NCBI GenBank assembly: GCA_964414345.1
Contig: CAYPWF010000008.1
Coordinates: forward strand, 15,805 to 79,804
Source of the DNA: Desulfocorpusculum sp964414345
GTDB lineage: Bacteria > Desulfobacterota > Desulfocorpusculales > Desulfocorpusculum
Direction of reading: 5' to 3'
Length of the DNA: 64,000 bases
Position 1 is the first letter of the stretch, and each line of letters opens with the position of its first letter. Of this stretch, positions 1 through 9,743 are shown one piece after another. The position numbers and the translations under genes are program-made. Under the pieces are notes generated by a model. It was not told where the DNA came from. It searched no databases and saw only the letters and a list, made by a program, of their open reading frames with translations.

Positions 1-819
1 GCACTCTGCTTTGTTGCGAAGGATCACCCGAAAAGCCAGCAAATCGTAAAGTTCCTCAAATGGCAACTGCTGGCTCTGCATCTTCTTGTAAATGCTGTAG
101 TAGTGCTTGAAACGCCCTTGAACCGATGGTTTCAGACCGTGGGATTCCAGCTCGGATTTCAAGAGTCCTTCCACTTCCCTGATATAGTCTTCCCTCTCCA
201 CCCTGGCCTGTGCCACCTTCTCAACGATATCCTGGTAAGCTTCGGGCTCCAGGAAACGGAAAGCCTGATCCTCCAGCTCCCTTCTCATCCAGGTTATCCC
301 AAGCCTGTGGGCAATGGGCGCGTAGATCTCCAGAGTCTCCCTGGCTATCCGGATCCTGTTTTCACGGTTGTGGAACTGAAGAGTCCTGATGTTGTGGAGC
401 CTGTCGGCCAGCTTTATCAAGATCACCCTTATATCCCTGGACATGGCCAAGATCATCTTTCGGAAGTTCTCCGCTTGCTGCTCTTCCCTGGAACTGAAGC
501 TCATTCTGGAGAGTTTGGTCACTGCATCCACCAGCTCAGCTATCTCCCCACCGAAAAGATCCCTGATCTCTTCCAAGGTGGTGCGGGTGTCTTCCACCAC
601 GTCGTGGAGGAGTCCGGTTGCCACCGTGCCAGCATCCAGTCTCAGCTCCGCCAAAAGCCCGGCCACGGCCAAGGGGTGAATCAGATAGGGCTCCCCCGAA
701 AGGCGCACCTGCCCCTGGTGCACCTTGGCAGAGAATACGTAGGCCTTTTCTATGAGATCCAGGTCAGCGTTGGGATCGTATTCAGCCACACGATCCAGGA
801 TCTCGTTCAATCTGATCAC
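1..819 (-). CDS. RelA/SpoT-type (p)ppGpp synthetase/hydrolase, N-terminal 273 residues (runs off the window)
   Basis: Bifunctional-type Rel enzyme that makes and/or hydrolyses (p)ppGpp in the stringent response; cytoplasmic. The visible 273 residues hold the HD hydrolase domain, with an intact HDxxED metal motif at residues 72-77 and a YLIHPL histidine near 48, then the start of the synthetase domain (HYYSIYKKM, YDLLAFRVI), where the window ends. An intact HD motif favours a hydrolase-competent SpoT/Rel over a synthetase-only RelA. Start chosen: GTG at 819-817, preceded by GGAGAT at good spacing; the next gene upstream, proS, overlaps it by 38 bp, suggesting translational coupling in an ispG-proS-rel transcription unit. 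The catalytic synthetase and the TGS/ACT regions are not visible, so RelA versus SpoT assignment stays open. Confidence 0.93.
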   Translation of the reverse strand, partial: MIRLNEILDRVAEYDPNADLDLIEKAYVFSAKVHQGQVRLSGEPYLIHPLAVAGLLAELRLDAGTVATGLLHDVVEDTRTTLEEIRDLFGGEIAELVDAVTKLSRMSFSSREEQQAENFRKMILAMSRDIRVILIKLADRLHNIRTLQFHNRENRIRIARETLEIYAPIAHRLGITWMRRELEDQAFRFLEPEAYQDIVEKVAQARVEREDYIREVEGLLKSELESHGLKPSVQGRFKHYYSIYKKMQSQQLPFEELYDLLAFRVILRNKAEC

Positions 820-2536
820 GAACTATCTCCTTCACCCGTTCACAAACAGAGTCCAGTTCTAGTGTCTCCACCCGGCCTGTGGCCCTGTGGCGCAACTCTG
901 CCACGCCTTTGGCCAAAGATCTTGCCCCCACGTTTATGCGCAGGGGAATGCCTATGAGGTCTGCATCCTTGAACTTGCTCCCGGGCCGATCCTCCCTGTC
1001 ATCCAGGAGCACCTCGAGGCCCTCCTCCTGGAGCCTCAAGTAAAGCTTTTCAGCAGCCTCACGCACCTCTTGGATTTCCTGTTGCAGGCAAAGCACTATT
1101 ACCTGGAAAGGGGCTATGGCCATGGGAAAGACTATGCCGTCCTGGTCGTGGTTTTGCTCTATGGCGGCGGCCACAGTGCGCTCTATACCGATTCCGTAAC
1201 AACCCATGACCATGGGCCATTCCCGGCCTCGCTCATCTTGGAAGGTGGCCCCCATGGCCTTGCTGTACTTGGTGCCCAACTTAAAGATATGGCCTACCTC
1301 TATTCCCCTCCAGATCTCCAGTTTCCCCCCAGTGCATCTTGGGCATGCATCCCCGGCGACCGCCATCCTCAAGTCCTCCATACGATCCACCTTAAAATCC
1401 CTGCCTGGCAGCACATGCACAAAATGGGCGTCGGCTTGGTTGGCTCCCGTGACCCCGTCCACAACCAGCATCACTTCCCGGTCGGCCAAAATCGGGAAAC
1501 CCGCCTCCTTGCCTCCAAGCCCCACAGGCCCGGCAAAGCCCACCGGAGCTCCTGTGAATCTAAGTACCGTCTCCTCATCTGCCAGGCTAAGCTCTTCACA
1601 TCCAAGGACTCTTTTGAGCTTGGCCTCGTTTACCTCCCGATCCCCCCTCACCAGCACTCCCACCGGCTTCCCATCTGCAAGAAAAAGCAGAGTCTTTATC
1701 AAGCTTGAGGGCTGCCTTCCCAGAAATCCGCAGACCTCCTCCACTGTGCGCATGCCCGGGGTGGCAACCTTCTCTAAGGCAACACATCGCGTGTTTGTTC
1801 CATCATTGAGCACAGGAGGGGCAACTTCGGCTCTTTCCACATTGGCTGCATATTGGCAGGTGTCGCAGCTGACTATGGCGTCCTCTCCCGAGTCCGCCAG
1901 AACCATGAACTCGTGGCTGAAGCTCCCTCCTATGGCTCCTGTTTCCGCCTCAACAGCTCTGAAACGAAGACCGCTTCTTTGAAAAATCCTGCTGTAAGCT
2001 TGATACATCTTACCGTAGCTCACCTCTGCGCCCCGGTCATCGCAGTCAAAGCTGTAGGCATCCTTCATGGTGAACTCCCGCGCCCTCATCACCCCGAACC
2101 TAGGCCTTCTCTCATCCCTGAACTTGGTCTGAATCTGGTAAAGGATCAAGGGAAGCTGCCTGTATGAACGCACCTCCCTGCGAACCAGATCAGTGATCAC
2201 CTCCTCGTGGGTGGGCCCCAGGCAAAACTCCCTTTCGTTGCGGTCCCGAAGTCGGACCAGTTCGGGTCCGAAGTGATCCCATCGACCGCTTTCTTTCCAA
2301 AGGTCGGCTGGTTGAAGGGCCGGCAGCAGTACCTCCTGGGCTCCTGCCCTGTCCATTTCCTCCCGCACGATCTGAGCCATCTTACGCACTGCCCTTAGGC
2401 CCAAAGGAAGGTAAGAGTAAACCCCGGCTGTAAGTTGTCTGATCATCCCGGCCCTGATCATGAGGCGGTGACTGGCCACCACCGCCTCTGAACGATCCTC
2501 TTTCTCGGTCGGGAGAAAAAACTGGGAAAGCCGCAT
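782..2536 (-). CDS. proS: Prolyl-tRNA synthetase, bacterial type with editing domain
   Basis: Charges tRNA-Pro with proline (class II aminoacyl-tRNA synthetase). The 584 residues match the usual length of the bacterial ProS form. Class II motif 2 is seen as FRDERRPRFGVMRAREF followed by TMKDAYSF, and motif 3 as GCYGIGIERTVAAAIEQ. The middle (about residues 230-400) is the inserted YbaK-like editing domain that clears Ala-tRNA-Pro. Short cysteine pairs (CDTC near 224, CPRC near 399) flank the insert. The C-terminal anticodon-binding domain carries LLDDREDRPGSKFKDADLIGIP. Start ATG 2536 has AGGAGG just upstream. It lies 115 bp downstream of ispG and its 3' end overlaps the rel gene, so all three are probably co-transcribed. 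Confidence 0.97.
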   Translation of the reverse strand: MRLSQFFLPTEKEDRSEAVVASHRLMIRAGMIRQLTAGVYSYLPLGLRAVRKMAQIVREEMDRAGAQEVLLPALQPADLWKESGRWDHFGPELVRLRDRNEREFCLGPTHEEVITDLVRREVRSYRQLPLILYQIQTKFRDERRPRFGVMRAREFTMKDAYSFDCDDRGAEVSYGKMYQAYSRIFQRSGLRFRAVEAETGAIGGSFSHEFMVLADSGEDAIVSCDTCQYAANVERAEVAPPVLNDGTNTRCVALEKVATPGMRTVEEVCGFLGRQPSSLIKTLLFLADGKPVGVLVRGDREVNEAKLKRVLGCEELSLADEETVLRFTGAPVGFAGPVGLGGKEAGFPILADREVMLVVDGVTGANQADAHFVHVLPGRDFKVDRMEDLRMAVAGDACPRCTGGKLEIWRGIEVGHIFKLGTKYSKAMGATFQDERGREWPMVMGCYGIGIERTVAAAIEQNHDQDGIVFPMAIAPFQVIVLCLQQEIQEVREAAEKLYLRLQEEGLEVLLDDREDRPGSKFKDADLIGIPLRINVGARSLAKGVAELRHRATGRVETLELDSVCERVKEIVRDQIERDPGSCG

Positions 2537-2651
2537 GGTGCCTCCTGCTCATTCCAAATGGTCTCAATCAACCCAAACCCTACTTTGGGGAAAAATCTCT
2601 TTGTACGGCTCTGCTCCTGAATCCAACCCAAATCTATACGGGCCTTGCAGC

Positions 2652-3725
2652 TCATTCTCTCTTGCGTGCCAAGGCTTCCTCTTCCACCTCTTTGACAAGA
2701 ACCTCAACAGCTTCCTGGGGCTTCAGCTTGCGTATCACCTGCCCCTTCCGAAAAAGAAGCCAGTGGGTCTTGCCCCCGCAGATGCCCAGATCCGCCTCTC
2801 TGGCCTCTCCTGGGCCGTTTACAGCGCAGCCCATTACAGCCACCTGCAGGGGCACATCCACGTGCAACAATCTTCTCTCCACTTCCTCGGCAACAGGGAT
2901 CAGATCCACCTGGGTGCGGCCACATGTGGGGCAGGAGATGAGCTCGACCCCCCTTCGCCTCAGGCCCAGAGCACCCAGGATCCCCCAGGCCACCCTGACC
3001 TCCTCCACAGGATCTCCCGTCAGGGAGACTCTGATGGTGTCACCGATACCCTCGTTGAGGAGGATTCCGAGGCCCACAGAGGACTTCACGGCCCCGGACA
3101 ACAAGGTCCCGGCCTCGGTGATACCCAGGTGCAAAGGGTAATCCACGGCCTCGGCCATGAGCCTGTAGGCCTCGCAGGTTCGCCCCACGTCCGGTGCCTT
3201 GAGAGATATCTTTATCTCCTGGTAACCCATATCTTCCAGGATCCTGACGTGACGAAGCCCGCTTTCCACCATGCCTTGGGCAGTGACCCCGCCGTGGGCC
3301 TCTAATATGTCCTTCTCCAGGGAACCGGAGTTGACTCCAATGCGTATGGGGACCCTCCGCTGCCTGGCCGCATCCACCACTTCCCTGACCTTGGCGGGGC
3401 CTCCGATGTTCCCTGGATTGATGCGAAGTCCGTCCACCCCCTGCCTGAGGGCTTCCAAGGCAAGCCTATGATCGAAGTGGATATCCGCCACAAGAGGAAT
3501 GGAAATCTGTTTTCTGATTTCCCCCAGCGCCAGGGCCGCCTCCATGTCCGGCACCGCCACCCGCACCACCTCGCAGCCTGCTGCTTCCAGCCTCTTTACC
3601 TGGGCCACTGTGGAGGCCACATTTCTAGTGTCCGTGTTGGTCATAGACTGCACCACCACGGGTGCTCCGCCACCCACTACCACATTTCCCAAACGCACAG
3701 CTCTTGTGAGCCTTCTTTTGCTCAT
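2652..3725 (-). CDS. ispG: 4-hydroxy-3-methylbut-2-en-1-yl diphosphate synthase
   Basis: IspG (GcpE) is the [4Fe-4S] enzyme that converts MEcPP to HMBPP in the MEP isoprenoid pathway, with electrons from ferredoxin or flavodoxin. It is 357 residues from the chosen start. The cluster ligands are seen in CPTCGR and in the GCAVNGPGE motif near the C-terminus; the N-terminal TIM barrel begins RAVRLGNVVVGGGAPVVVQS. The frame stays open upstream to 4091, but that extension has no family similarity and runs into the divergent gene's signal-peptide region. ATG 3725 gives the usual length and has GAGAGGAA upstream. It is the first visible gene of the minus-strand ispG-proS-rel unit. Confidence 0.96.
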   Translation of the reverse strand: MSKRRLTRAVRLGNVVVGGGAPVVVQSMTNTDTRNVASTVAQVKRLEAAGCEVVRVAVPDMEAALALGEIRKQISIPLVADIHFDHRLALEALRQGVDGLRINPGNIGGPAKVREVVDAARQRRVPIRIGVNSGSLEKDILEAHGGVTAQGMVESGLRHVRILEDMGYQEIKISLKAPDVGRTCEAYRLMAEAVDYPLHLGITEAGTLLSGAVKSSVGLGILLNEGIGDTIRVSLTGDPVEEVRVAWGILGALGLRRRGVELISCPTCGRTQVDLIPVAEEVERRLLHVDVPLQVAVMGCAVNGPGEAREADLGICGGKTHWLLFRKGQVIRKLKPQEAVEVLVKEVEEEALARKRE

Positions 3726-4005
3726 TCGCGGGGTTCCTCTCGGGGAAGCAAACCGTTCTTGAGGGGCAGGACCTTCAGTACAGCCTCTTAAAAAAGGTGG
3801 ACTCTTGGCCTGAGTATAGGAGAGGAAAGCGCGGGGCGTCAAGAAGCGGGCGCCTTGCCCCGTTGGTTCCATGTGCTGTCCGCCCGCACTCAAAACCCTT
3901 GGGAAGAGCGGGCTCCAGGCCCGCTGGTTGACAGGACACAACCCTTCCATATACTTTCGTTGGGTCCGAGGAATTGCCACATCCCCACCACAGGAGGTAA
4001 TGGAA

Positions 4006-5004
4006 ATGAAGAGAACAGCCACACTGCTGTTGGCCATGCTAGTGGCCGCCACTGCCGCAGCATCCGAGCCGGGTGTCTTGGAGAAGGCCAAGTTGGAGAA
4101 AAAAGTGACCTTTTACGCCAACATAACGGCAGTGGAACCCATTGTGGAGGCCTTCAGCAAGAGCTACGGTATCCAGGCCCATTACACGCGGGTGTCCACC
4201 TCCAAGTTCGTCTCAACGGTGCTTACCGAGCACCAGGCAGGAAAGCTCATGGCCGACGTGCTTCAGGCCCCCATGCCCATTCTCCAGCTCTTGAAGGAGA
4301 AAGGCGTGCTTGCCCCGTACAGGTCCCCTGCCCTGTCAGGATACCCGGCGTGGGCCCAGAAAGACGACACCATCATCATATTCGGCATAGAGTATGTGGG
4401 ACTCATATACAACAAGGAGCTGGTCAGGCCGGAGGATGTGCCCAAAAAGTACCAGGACCTGGCGGACCCCAAGTGGAAGGACAAGATAGTCATGGCCGAC
4501 CCCTCCTCCCACGCCACCACCATATCGTGGCTGGTCGGCCTCAAGGAAACCGTGTTTTCATCGGAGCAAGCATGGATGGATTTCATAAAGGGGCTCGCGG
4601 CCAACCGCCCCATGTTCGTGGCCTCTTTCGGCCCCACGCCGGCCCCGGTGGAAAGCGGCCAGAAGCTTATCGCCATCTCCATGCCCAAATACGTTATAAC
4701 CAAGGCACCGGCCCCTCTGGACTGGGCCAGGCTCCAGCAACCTCTTCTGGGAACCCCGAGGGCCATGGCCTTGACCGCCAAGGCTCCCCACCCAAATGCC
4801 GCCAGGATCTTCGTGGATTACTGGCTGTCCGAGGAGGCCATGAAGACCATGGCTGAGAAGGTAGGCGAATACGTGTTGCTAAGAGATGTGTACCCTCCCC
4901 TGGAGGGGATTCAGAAGGTGAAGGTGGAGGCCATACGGGAGCTCTCCGACGAGGAGATTAGCCGCTGGGGGGCCGAGTTTCGAAGGCTCTTCGCCATGCC
5001 CTGA
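4006..5004 (+). CDS. ABC transporter periplasmic substrate-binding protein (Fe3+/thiamine/polyamine-type family)
   Basis: Periplasmic receptor of the importer encoded by the next two genes. The first about 20 residues form a signal peptide (MKRTATLLLAM..., cut near AAASEP). The mature part begins with VTFYANITAVEPIVEAF, typical of family 1 extracellular solute-binding proteins related to FbpA and PotD. Length 332 residues fits the family. ATG 4006 was chosen over the in-frame ATG at 4000 because AGGAGG at 3992-3997 sits 8 bases before it. The 280 bp upstream (3726-4005) separate it from divergent ispG and hold no other recognisable gene. The ligand cannot be read from sequence; an Fe(III)-binding tyrosine pair near the C-terminus is not evident. 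Confidence 0.88.
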   Translation: MKRTATLLLAMLVAATAAASEPGVLEKAKLEKKVTFYANITAVEPIVEAFSKSYGIQAHYTRVSTSKFVSTVLTEHQAGKLMADVLQAPMPILQLLKEKGVLAPYRSPALSGYPAWAQKDDTIIIFGIEYVGLIYNKELVRPEDVPKKYQDLADPKWKDKIVMADPSSHATTISWLVGLKETVFSSEQAWMDFIKGLAANRPMFVASFGPTPAPVESGQKLIAISMPKYVITKAPAPLDWARLQQPLLGTPRAMALTAKAPHPNAARIFVDYWLSEEAMKTMAEKVGEYVLLRDVYPPLEGIQKVKVEAIRELSDEEISRWGAEFRRLFAMP

Positions 5005-5048
5005 GGGAGCGCAGCGTATGATTCCTGAGCTCCTCACGAAGGCGTCCC

Positions 5049-6149
5049 ATGGAGATCTATGTTCGAGACCTGAGCAAGTCTTACAGATCCGGAGGCAGGC
5101 AGATCCAGGCCCTCTCGGGGGTTAGCCTGGAGATCCAGCAGCCCGAGATCTTCACCCTACTGGGACCAAGCGGTTGTGGCAAGACCACTCTTCTCCGCTG
5201 TCTGGTGGGTCTGGAGACACCGGATACAGGGGAGATCTCCATAGGGGACAGGATCGTGTTCTCAGCGCAGAGGGGGATCCTGGTGCAACCCGAGAAGAGA
5301 GGTCTCGGAATGGTTTTTCAAAGCTATGCCATATGGCCCCACATGACCGTGCAGGAGAACGTGGCATATCCTTTGAAAGTCAGAGGAGAACCCAGGCATA
5401 AGGTCCGGGAAAAGGTGGCCAGAGCCCTCAGCATGGTGAAGCTGGAAGGCATGGAGGACAGGCCGGCCACCCAGCTCAGCGGTGGCCAGCAACAGAGGGT
5501 GGCCTTGGCCAGGGCATTGGTTGCCGAGCCCAGGGTGATTCTCTTTGACGAGCCTTTGAGCAATTTGGACGCAAAGCTAAGGGATGAGACACGCAAGGAG
5601 CTCAGGGGCTTCTTGGCGGGGCTCAAGATCACGGCCGTGTACGTCACCCACGACAGGATGGAGGCACTGTCCCTTTCCGACCGAGTGGCGGTCATGAAGG
5701 ACGGCAGCATCCTGGAGACCGGGAGCCCCGAACAGGTCTACTTCCACCCCAGGAACTCCTTTGTGGCCGAGTTCATCGGCAAGGCCAACATGATCCAGGC
5801 CAGGGTCCTCGGGGAGGAAGGCCCTTACACCCTCGTGCATTCCCGGTTGGGCCGGATCCTGTGCAGAAGCACTCCAGGGCTTCATGCCGGTGAGCCTGTC
5901 ACGGTGTGCATCAGGCCGGAATTTCTCAGGGCCTCCGGATCTACGCAAGGGGATGCGGCCAATCTGTTCAGGGGAAAGGTGCTCTCAGTGCTATTTCTGG
6001 GCGATAGTTGCGAGGTGGAGGTACAGGTGGCTGGGCAGAATCTCCTCAGCAGGCTGGATGCCTCCTCCAGGCTCAAAGAGGGGGAGCAGGTCACCTTGGC
6101 TGTGAGTCCTGAGCAGTGCTTCACCCTGGCAGGGCAGGTGGGCGGTTGA
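5049..6149 (+). CDS. ABC transporter ATP-binding protein with C-terminal TOBE domain
   Basis: ATPase of the same importer, 366 residues. Walker A is GPSGCGKTT (about residues 38-46), signature LSGGQQQRVALARA and Walker B VILFDEPLSNLD. The roughly 120 C-terminal residues form a regulatory TOBE-like barrel, as in PotA, FbpC and MalK-type ATPases. ATG 5049 follows a GAAGG ribosome site. The gene lies 44 bp after the binding protein, and its TGA overlaps the permease ATG (TGATG at 6147-6151), so the three are coupled. The closest general class is iron(III)/spermidine/putrescine import; the substrate is not fixed by the sequence. Confidence 0.93.
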   Translation: MEIYVRDLSKSYRSGGRQIQALSGVSLEIQQPEIFTLLGPSGCGKTTLLRCLVGLETPDTGEISIGDRIVFSAQRGILVQPEKRGLGMVFQSYAIWPHMTVQENVAYPLKVRGEPRHKVREKVARALSMVKLEGMEDRPATQLSGGQQQRVALARALVAEPRVILFDEPLSNLDAKLRDETRKELRGFLAGLKITAVYVTHDRMEALSLSDRVAVMKDGSILETGSPEQVYFHPRNSFVAEFIGKANMIQARVLGEEGPYTLVHSRLGRILCRSTPGLHAGEPVTVCIRPEFLRASGSTQGDAANLFRGKVLSVLFLGDSCEVEVQVAGQNLLSRLDASSRLKEGEQVTLAVSPEQCFTLAGQVGG

Positions 6150-7843
6150 TGCCGAAGAGTGGGCTGCGGCCGACATCCTCCCTTCTCATACTGCTGGTGG
6201 CCTTCCTCACCGTGTGCCCTGTCATCATGCTGGTTTTGGGGAGCGTCTCCAGTGGGCTGGGGAGCCTGGGCGGTCTCACGGCCCAGAAGTACTTGAGGGC
6301 CTACTCTGACCCGGCATTTGGGGAAATTCTTCTAAACACCATTGCCTTCACCGGGGGCTCGGCATTTCTCTGCACGGCTCTGGCTTTGTTTCTCTCGTAT
6401 CTAAACACCAGGACCAACATTCCCTTCAAGGGTGTATTCCGCGTCTTCTCCATTGTGCCCATGATGATCCCGCACATCCTCTTCTGCGCCAGTTGGGTGC
6501 TGCTGCTGAACCCATCCAACGGGCTGATCAATCTGTGCCTGAAGGAGCTCTTTGGGTTGAGGGCCTCCCCTTTTAACATCTACACCTTGGAGGGGATGAT
6601 CCTGGTGGAGGCGCTCCTGGATCTGCCCATAGCTTACCTGATCATGGCTCCGGCCATGTCCGGTTTCGATGCGTCTCTGGAGGAGTCCTCCCGGGTGTGC
6701 GGGGCCTCACAGGTAGGGACCCTTCTCAGGATCACTCTGCCGGTGCTTCGGCCGGCCATATTGGCCTCCTTCATCCTCGTGGTGGTGAGAAGCCTGGCCT
6801 CCTTCGCCGTTCCCTCGGTGATCGGGATGCCGGGCAGGATCTACGTACTGGCCTCACACATCTACAGGATAATATCCACGGGCTTCGCGCCTGATTATGG
6901 GAAGGCAGCGGCAGTGGGAGTGAGCGCCCTTGTGGCCTCGGTGGTGCTCATCTTGGTGTACCGGCGCCTCACATCCGCCACCGAGCGATACGTCACGGTG
7001 AGCGGGAAAGGGTACAGGCCCTCCCTGGTGGACCTCAAGGGGGCTAGGTGGCCTCTGTTTTCGGTGGTGGGATCCTTTTGTCTGCTCCTGGTGGCCCTTC
7101 CAGTGGGGGTGCTCCTGTACGTGTCTGTGCTCCCTTATTCCGTGGTGCCGGGAGCCAAGGCCCTCTCCCTGGTGAGTCTGAAGAACTGGGAGCAGATCTG
7201 GAGAGATCCCCTCTGCTGGCTATCGGTTAAAAACAGTTTGATTCTGGGTGTGGGTGGGGCAAGCCTTGGAGTTGTGGTCTCCCTGTTCGTGTCCCATGCA
7301 ATCGTGAGGGGACGCTCTGCCGCATCCACCATTCTGGAGTCCTTGAGTTTCCTCTCCTTTTCCTTTCCAGGGATCGTCATAGGAGTAGGATTCATGTGGT
7401 TCTTCGTGCATACCCCGTTGTACGCTACATTGTGGGCCCTGCTTGTGGCGTATATCGCCACCTACCTTCCCTACGGGCTTCGGCCCCTCACAAGTGCCCT
7501 TGTTCAGATCCACCCACACCTGGAGGAGTCCTCCAGGGTTTGCGGAGCCGGCCCCCTGTACACCCTGCGCAGGATCCTGGTGCCTCTCATGGCACCCGCA
7601 CTGGTCTCGGGCTGGATCCTGATGGCCACCATGTTCTTGCGGGAACTCACGGTCTCGGTGGTGCTCTCGAGGCCGGGAACGGAGGTCCTGTCGGTTCAGA
7701 TTCTGCGCTTCGCCGAAGACGGCCTGTGGGGCAAACTCTCTGCACTGGGCATGGTGATGATCTTCATCTCAACGATCCTGGTGCTCATGGCCTCCAAAGT
7801 GGGCGGTAGGTTCTCCAACGTGGGGCAGACCTTGGGCTCGTAG
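6149..7843 (+). CDS. ABC transporter permease, fused tandem (FbpB-like, about 12 TM helices)
   Basis: Inner-membrane channel of the importer. The 564 residues contain two tandem copies of the binding-protein-dependent permease module. Each half has its own EAA-type loop contacting the ATPase: the first reads DASLEESSRVCGAS and the second HPHLEESSRVCGAG. Fusion of two permease halves in one chain is usual for Fe(III)-type (FbpB/SfuB) systems, which supports grouping this operon with that family. The start is ATG 6149, which overlaps the ATPase stop codon. A weak hairpin (AGCCC...GGGCT followed by CTTTG) lies just after the stop and may end the transcript. Confidence 0.93.
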   Translation: MPKSGLRPTSSLLILLVAFLTVCPVIMLVLGSVSSGLGSLGGLTAQKYLRAYSDPAFGEILLNTIAFTGGSAFLCTALALFLSYLNTRTNIPFKGVFRVFSIVPMMIPHILFCASWVLLLNPSNGLINLCLKELFGLRASPFNIYTLEGMILVEALLDLPIAYLIMAPAMSGFDASLEESSRVCGASQVGTLLRITLPVLRPAILASFILVVVRSLASFAVPSVIGMPGRIYVLASHIYRIISTGFAPDYGKAAAVGVSALVASVVLILVYRRLTSATERYVTVSGKGYRPSLVDLKGARWPLFSVVGSFCLLLVALPVGVLLYVSVLPYSVVPGAKALSLVSLKNWEQIWRDPLCWLSVKNSLILGVGGASLGVVVSLFVSHAIVRGRSAASTILESLSFLSFSFPGIVIGVGFMWFFVHTPLYATLWALLVAYIATYLPYGLRPLTSALVQIHPHLEESSRVCGAGPLYTLRRILVPLMAPALVSGWILMATMFLRELTVSVVLSRPGTEVLSVQILRFAEDGLWGKLSALGMVMIFISTILVLMASKVGGRFSNVGQTLGS

Positions 7844-7952
7844 CCCACCCGAGAGGGCTCTTTGCTTGAGTTCCTTGACGGCCGCTTCCGGCCAACCCTA
7901 CCATGGTACCCGTGGAATCATCCCCATCTTGTGAGCGAGATTGAGCCCTGGC

Positions 7953-9707
7953 ATGGCTACTAGAGCGACCCCATTTCTCCCAACAAGCCGTGAGGAGATG
8001 AACGCTCTCGGCTGGAAGACCCTGGACGTGCTTCTGGTGAGCGGGGACGCTTACGTGGACCACCCCTCTTTCGGGGCTGCCCTCATTGGCCGCCACCTGG
8101 AGTCGCTGGGATATAGGGTGGGCATCTTGCCCCAGCCGGACTGGAGAAACCCGGAGGCCTTCCTGGGAATGGGTGTGCCCAGGCTCTTTGTGGGAGTCAC
8201 CTCCGGGGCCATGGACTCCATGGTCAACCACTACACATCGCTGGGCAAGCCCAGGCAGGAGGACCACTATAGCGAAGGAGGTCTTCCAAAGGCCAGGCCG
8301 GACAGGGCTGTGCTGGTGTATGTCAACAGGATCAGGGAGGCCATGCCCGGGGTGCCTGTGGTGATAGGCGGTGTGGAGGCAAGTCTAAGAAGGGTCAGCC
8401 ACTACGATTTCTGGAGCGACCGGATTCGCAAGTCCGTGCTCTTGGACTCCAAGGCCACCATTTTGGTGTACGGGATGGGAGAGAGGGCTGTGGCTGAAAT
8501 CGCCCGCCGACTGGAGGCAGGGCAGGATCTGGAGGGAATCCCGGGCACGGCTTTGTACAGGGGTCAGACGGACTTCCAGATTTCCCGGTACCCGGAGGCT
8601 CTTTGGCTTCCTGATCACGAGGAGCTGGAAGCCGAAGCGGAGAAACTTCTGCAACTAACCGGGCTCATGGAGCAACAAAGCCAGCCTTGGATGCAAAGGG
8701 TGCTGCTGCAGCGGGCCGACAGCCGAGTCCTGATCCTGTTTCCCCCAGCCCGGCCCTTAACAAGCCAGGAGCTGGACCGGCTACACGCTCTTCCTTTTTC
8801 CCGAAGGCCCCACCCCCGCTACAAGGGGGAAATACCGGCCTTCACAATGGTAAGAGATTCTGTGACAGTTGTGAGAGGCTGCGCAGGGGGCTGCAGCTTT
8901 TGCTCCATAGCCCTGCACCAAGGAAGAGTGCTCCAAAGCAGATCCAAAGAATCCGTGCTTGAAGAGATAAAGAGGCTGGCGAGGGAGAAGGCCTTCTCAG
9001 GCACTATAAGTGACCTTGGGGGACCCTCGGCAAACATGTACGGCCTTGGCTGCACTTCCGGATTCAAAAATGGGAAATGTTTGAGGCCCTCCTGCCTGTT
9101 CCCTGAGATCTGCGCCCACCTATCCGTGAGTCAAGAGGCTTACATGGAGCTTCTTAATTGCGCAAGAGCGCTCCCAGGGGTCAAACACCTTTTCGTATCA
9201 AGCGGCATCCGCCATGACCTGGCCCTGAGGGAGCCTGAATTCCTGGAGCTCCTGGTCAGACATCATGTCTCTGGGCATCTCAAAGTGGCCCCGGAGCATG
9301 CAAGCAGTCCTGTCTTGGCAAGGATGCGGAAGCCCTCTTGGTCTCTGTACAGAGTTTTTCAGGATCGTTTCCGAGCCACGGCCAGAAGGGCGGGCAAAGA
9401 GCTCTATCTTGTTCCATACCTGATGGCCGGATTTCCAGGCTGCAGCATGAAAGATATGGATGTCTTGGAAAGAAGGCTTAGAGAATCAGGACTCAGGCCC
9501 AGACAAGTGCAGCTTTTTCTCCCCACCCCCATGACCATGGCCACGGCCATGTACTGGAGCGGCATGGACCCTTCCTGCGGGGAAGCCATATACGTGCCCA
9601 GGACTCACAGGCAAAGGAAGGGGCAGTTGGACAAACTGCTTTACTGGCGCACCGCTAGATCCAGGGGGACCCCAGGATCCCCCACCAGGGATCATGATTT
9701 GAGCTGA
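7953..9707 (+). CDS. ygiQ: YgiQ-family radical SAM protein
   Basis: Member of the widely conserved YgiQ/UPF0313 radical SAM family, whose reaction is not established. The radical SAM cluster motif is GCAGGCSFCS (cysteines near residues 310, 314 and 317). The N-terminal third has the family's LVSGDAYVDHPSFGAALI and GGVEASLRRVSHYDFW segments. The C-terminal part carries KVAPEHAS and LVPYLMAGFPG, also typical. Length 584 residues is slightly below some family members, which have a longer disordered tail. ATG 7953 is preferred; an in-frame TTG at 7941 is possible, and neither has a strong ribosome site. It stands alone after the ABC importer operon. Confidence 0.9.
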   Translation: MATRATPFLPTSREEMNALGWKTLDVLLVSGDAYVDHPSFGAALIGRHLESLGYRVGILPQPDWRNPEAFLGMGVPRLFVGVTSGAMDSMVNHYTSLGKPRQEDHYSEGGLPKARPDRAVLVYVNRIREAMPGVPVVIGGVEASLRRVSHYDFWSDRIRKSVLLDSKATILVYGMGERAVAEIARRLEAGQDLEGIPGTALYRGQTDFQISRYPEALWLPDHEELEAEAEKLLQLTGLMEQQSQPWMQRVLLQRADSRVLILFPPARPLTSQELDRLHALPFSRRPHPRYKGEIPAFTMVRDSVTVVRGCAGGCSFCSIALHQGRVLQSRSKESVLEEIKRLAREKAFSGTISDLGGPSANMYGLGCTSGFKNGKCLRPSCLFPEICAHLSVSQEAYMELLNCARALPGVKHLFVSSGIRHDLALREPEFLELLVRHHVSGHLKVAPEHASSPVLARMRKPSWSLYRVFQDRFRATARRAGKELYLVPYLMAGFPGCSMKDMDVLERRLRESGLRPRQVQLFLPTPMTMATAMYWSGMDPSCGEAIYVPRTHRQRKGQLDKLLYWRTARSRGTPGSPTRDHDLS

Positions 9708-9743
9708 GCTCTTACCCAGCCCGAGTGTTTTTGATATAGTTGG

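Noticed and set aside
3726..4091. N-terminal extension of IspG
   Set aside because: The extra 122 codons overlap the divergent gene's signal-peptide region, have no similarity to IspG, and ATG 3725 gives the normal length.
7844..7875. Rho-independent terminator after the ABC permease
   Set aside because: The stem is only about 5 bp with a large loop and no proper U-run; mentioned in the permease entry but not listed as a feature.
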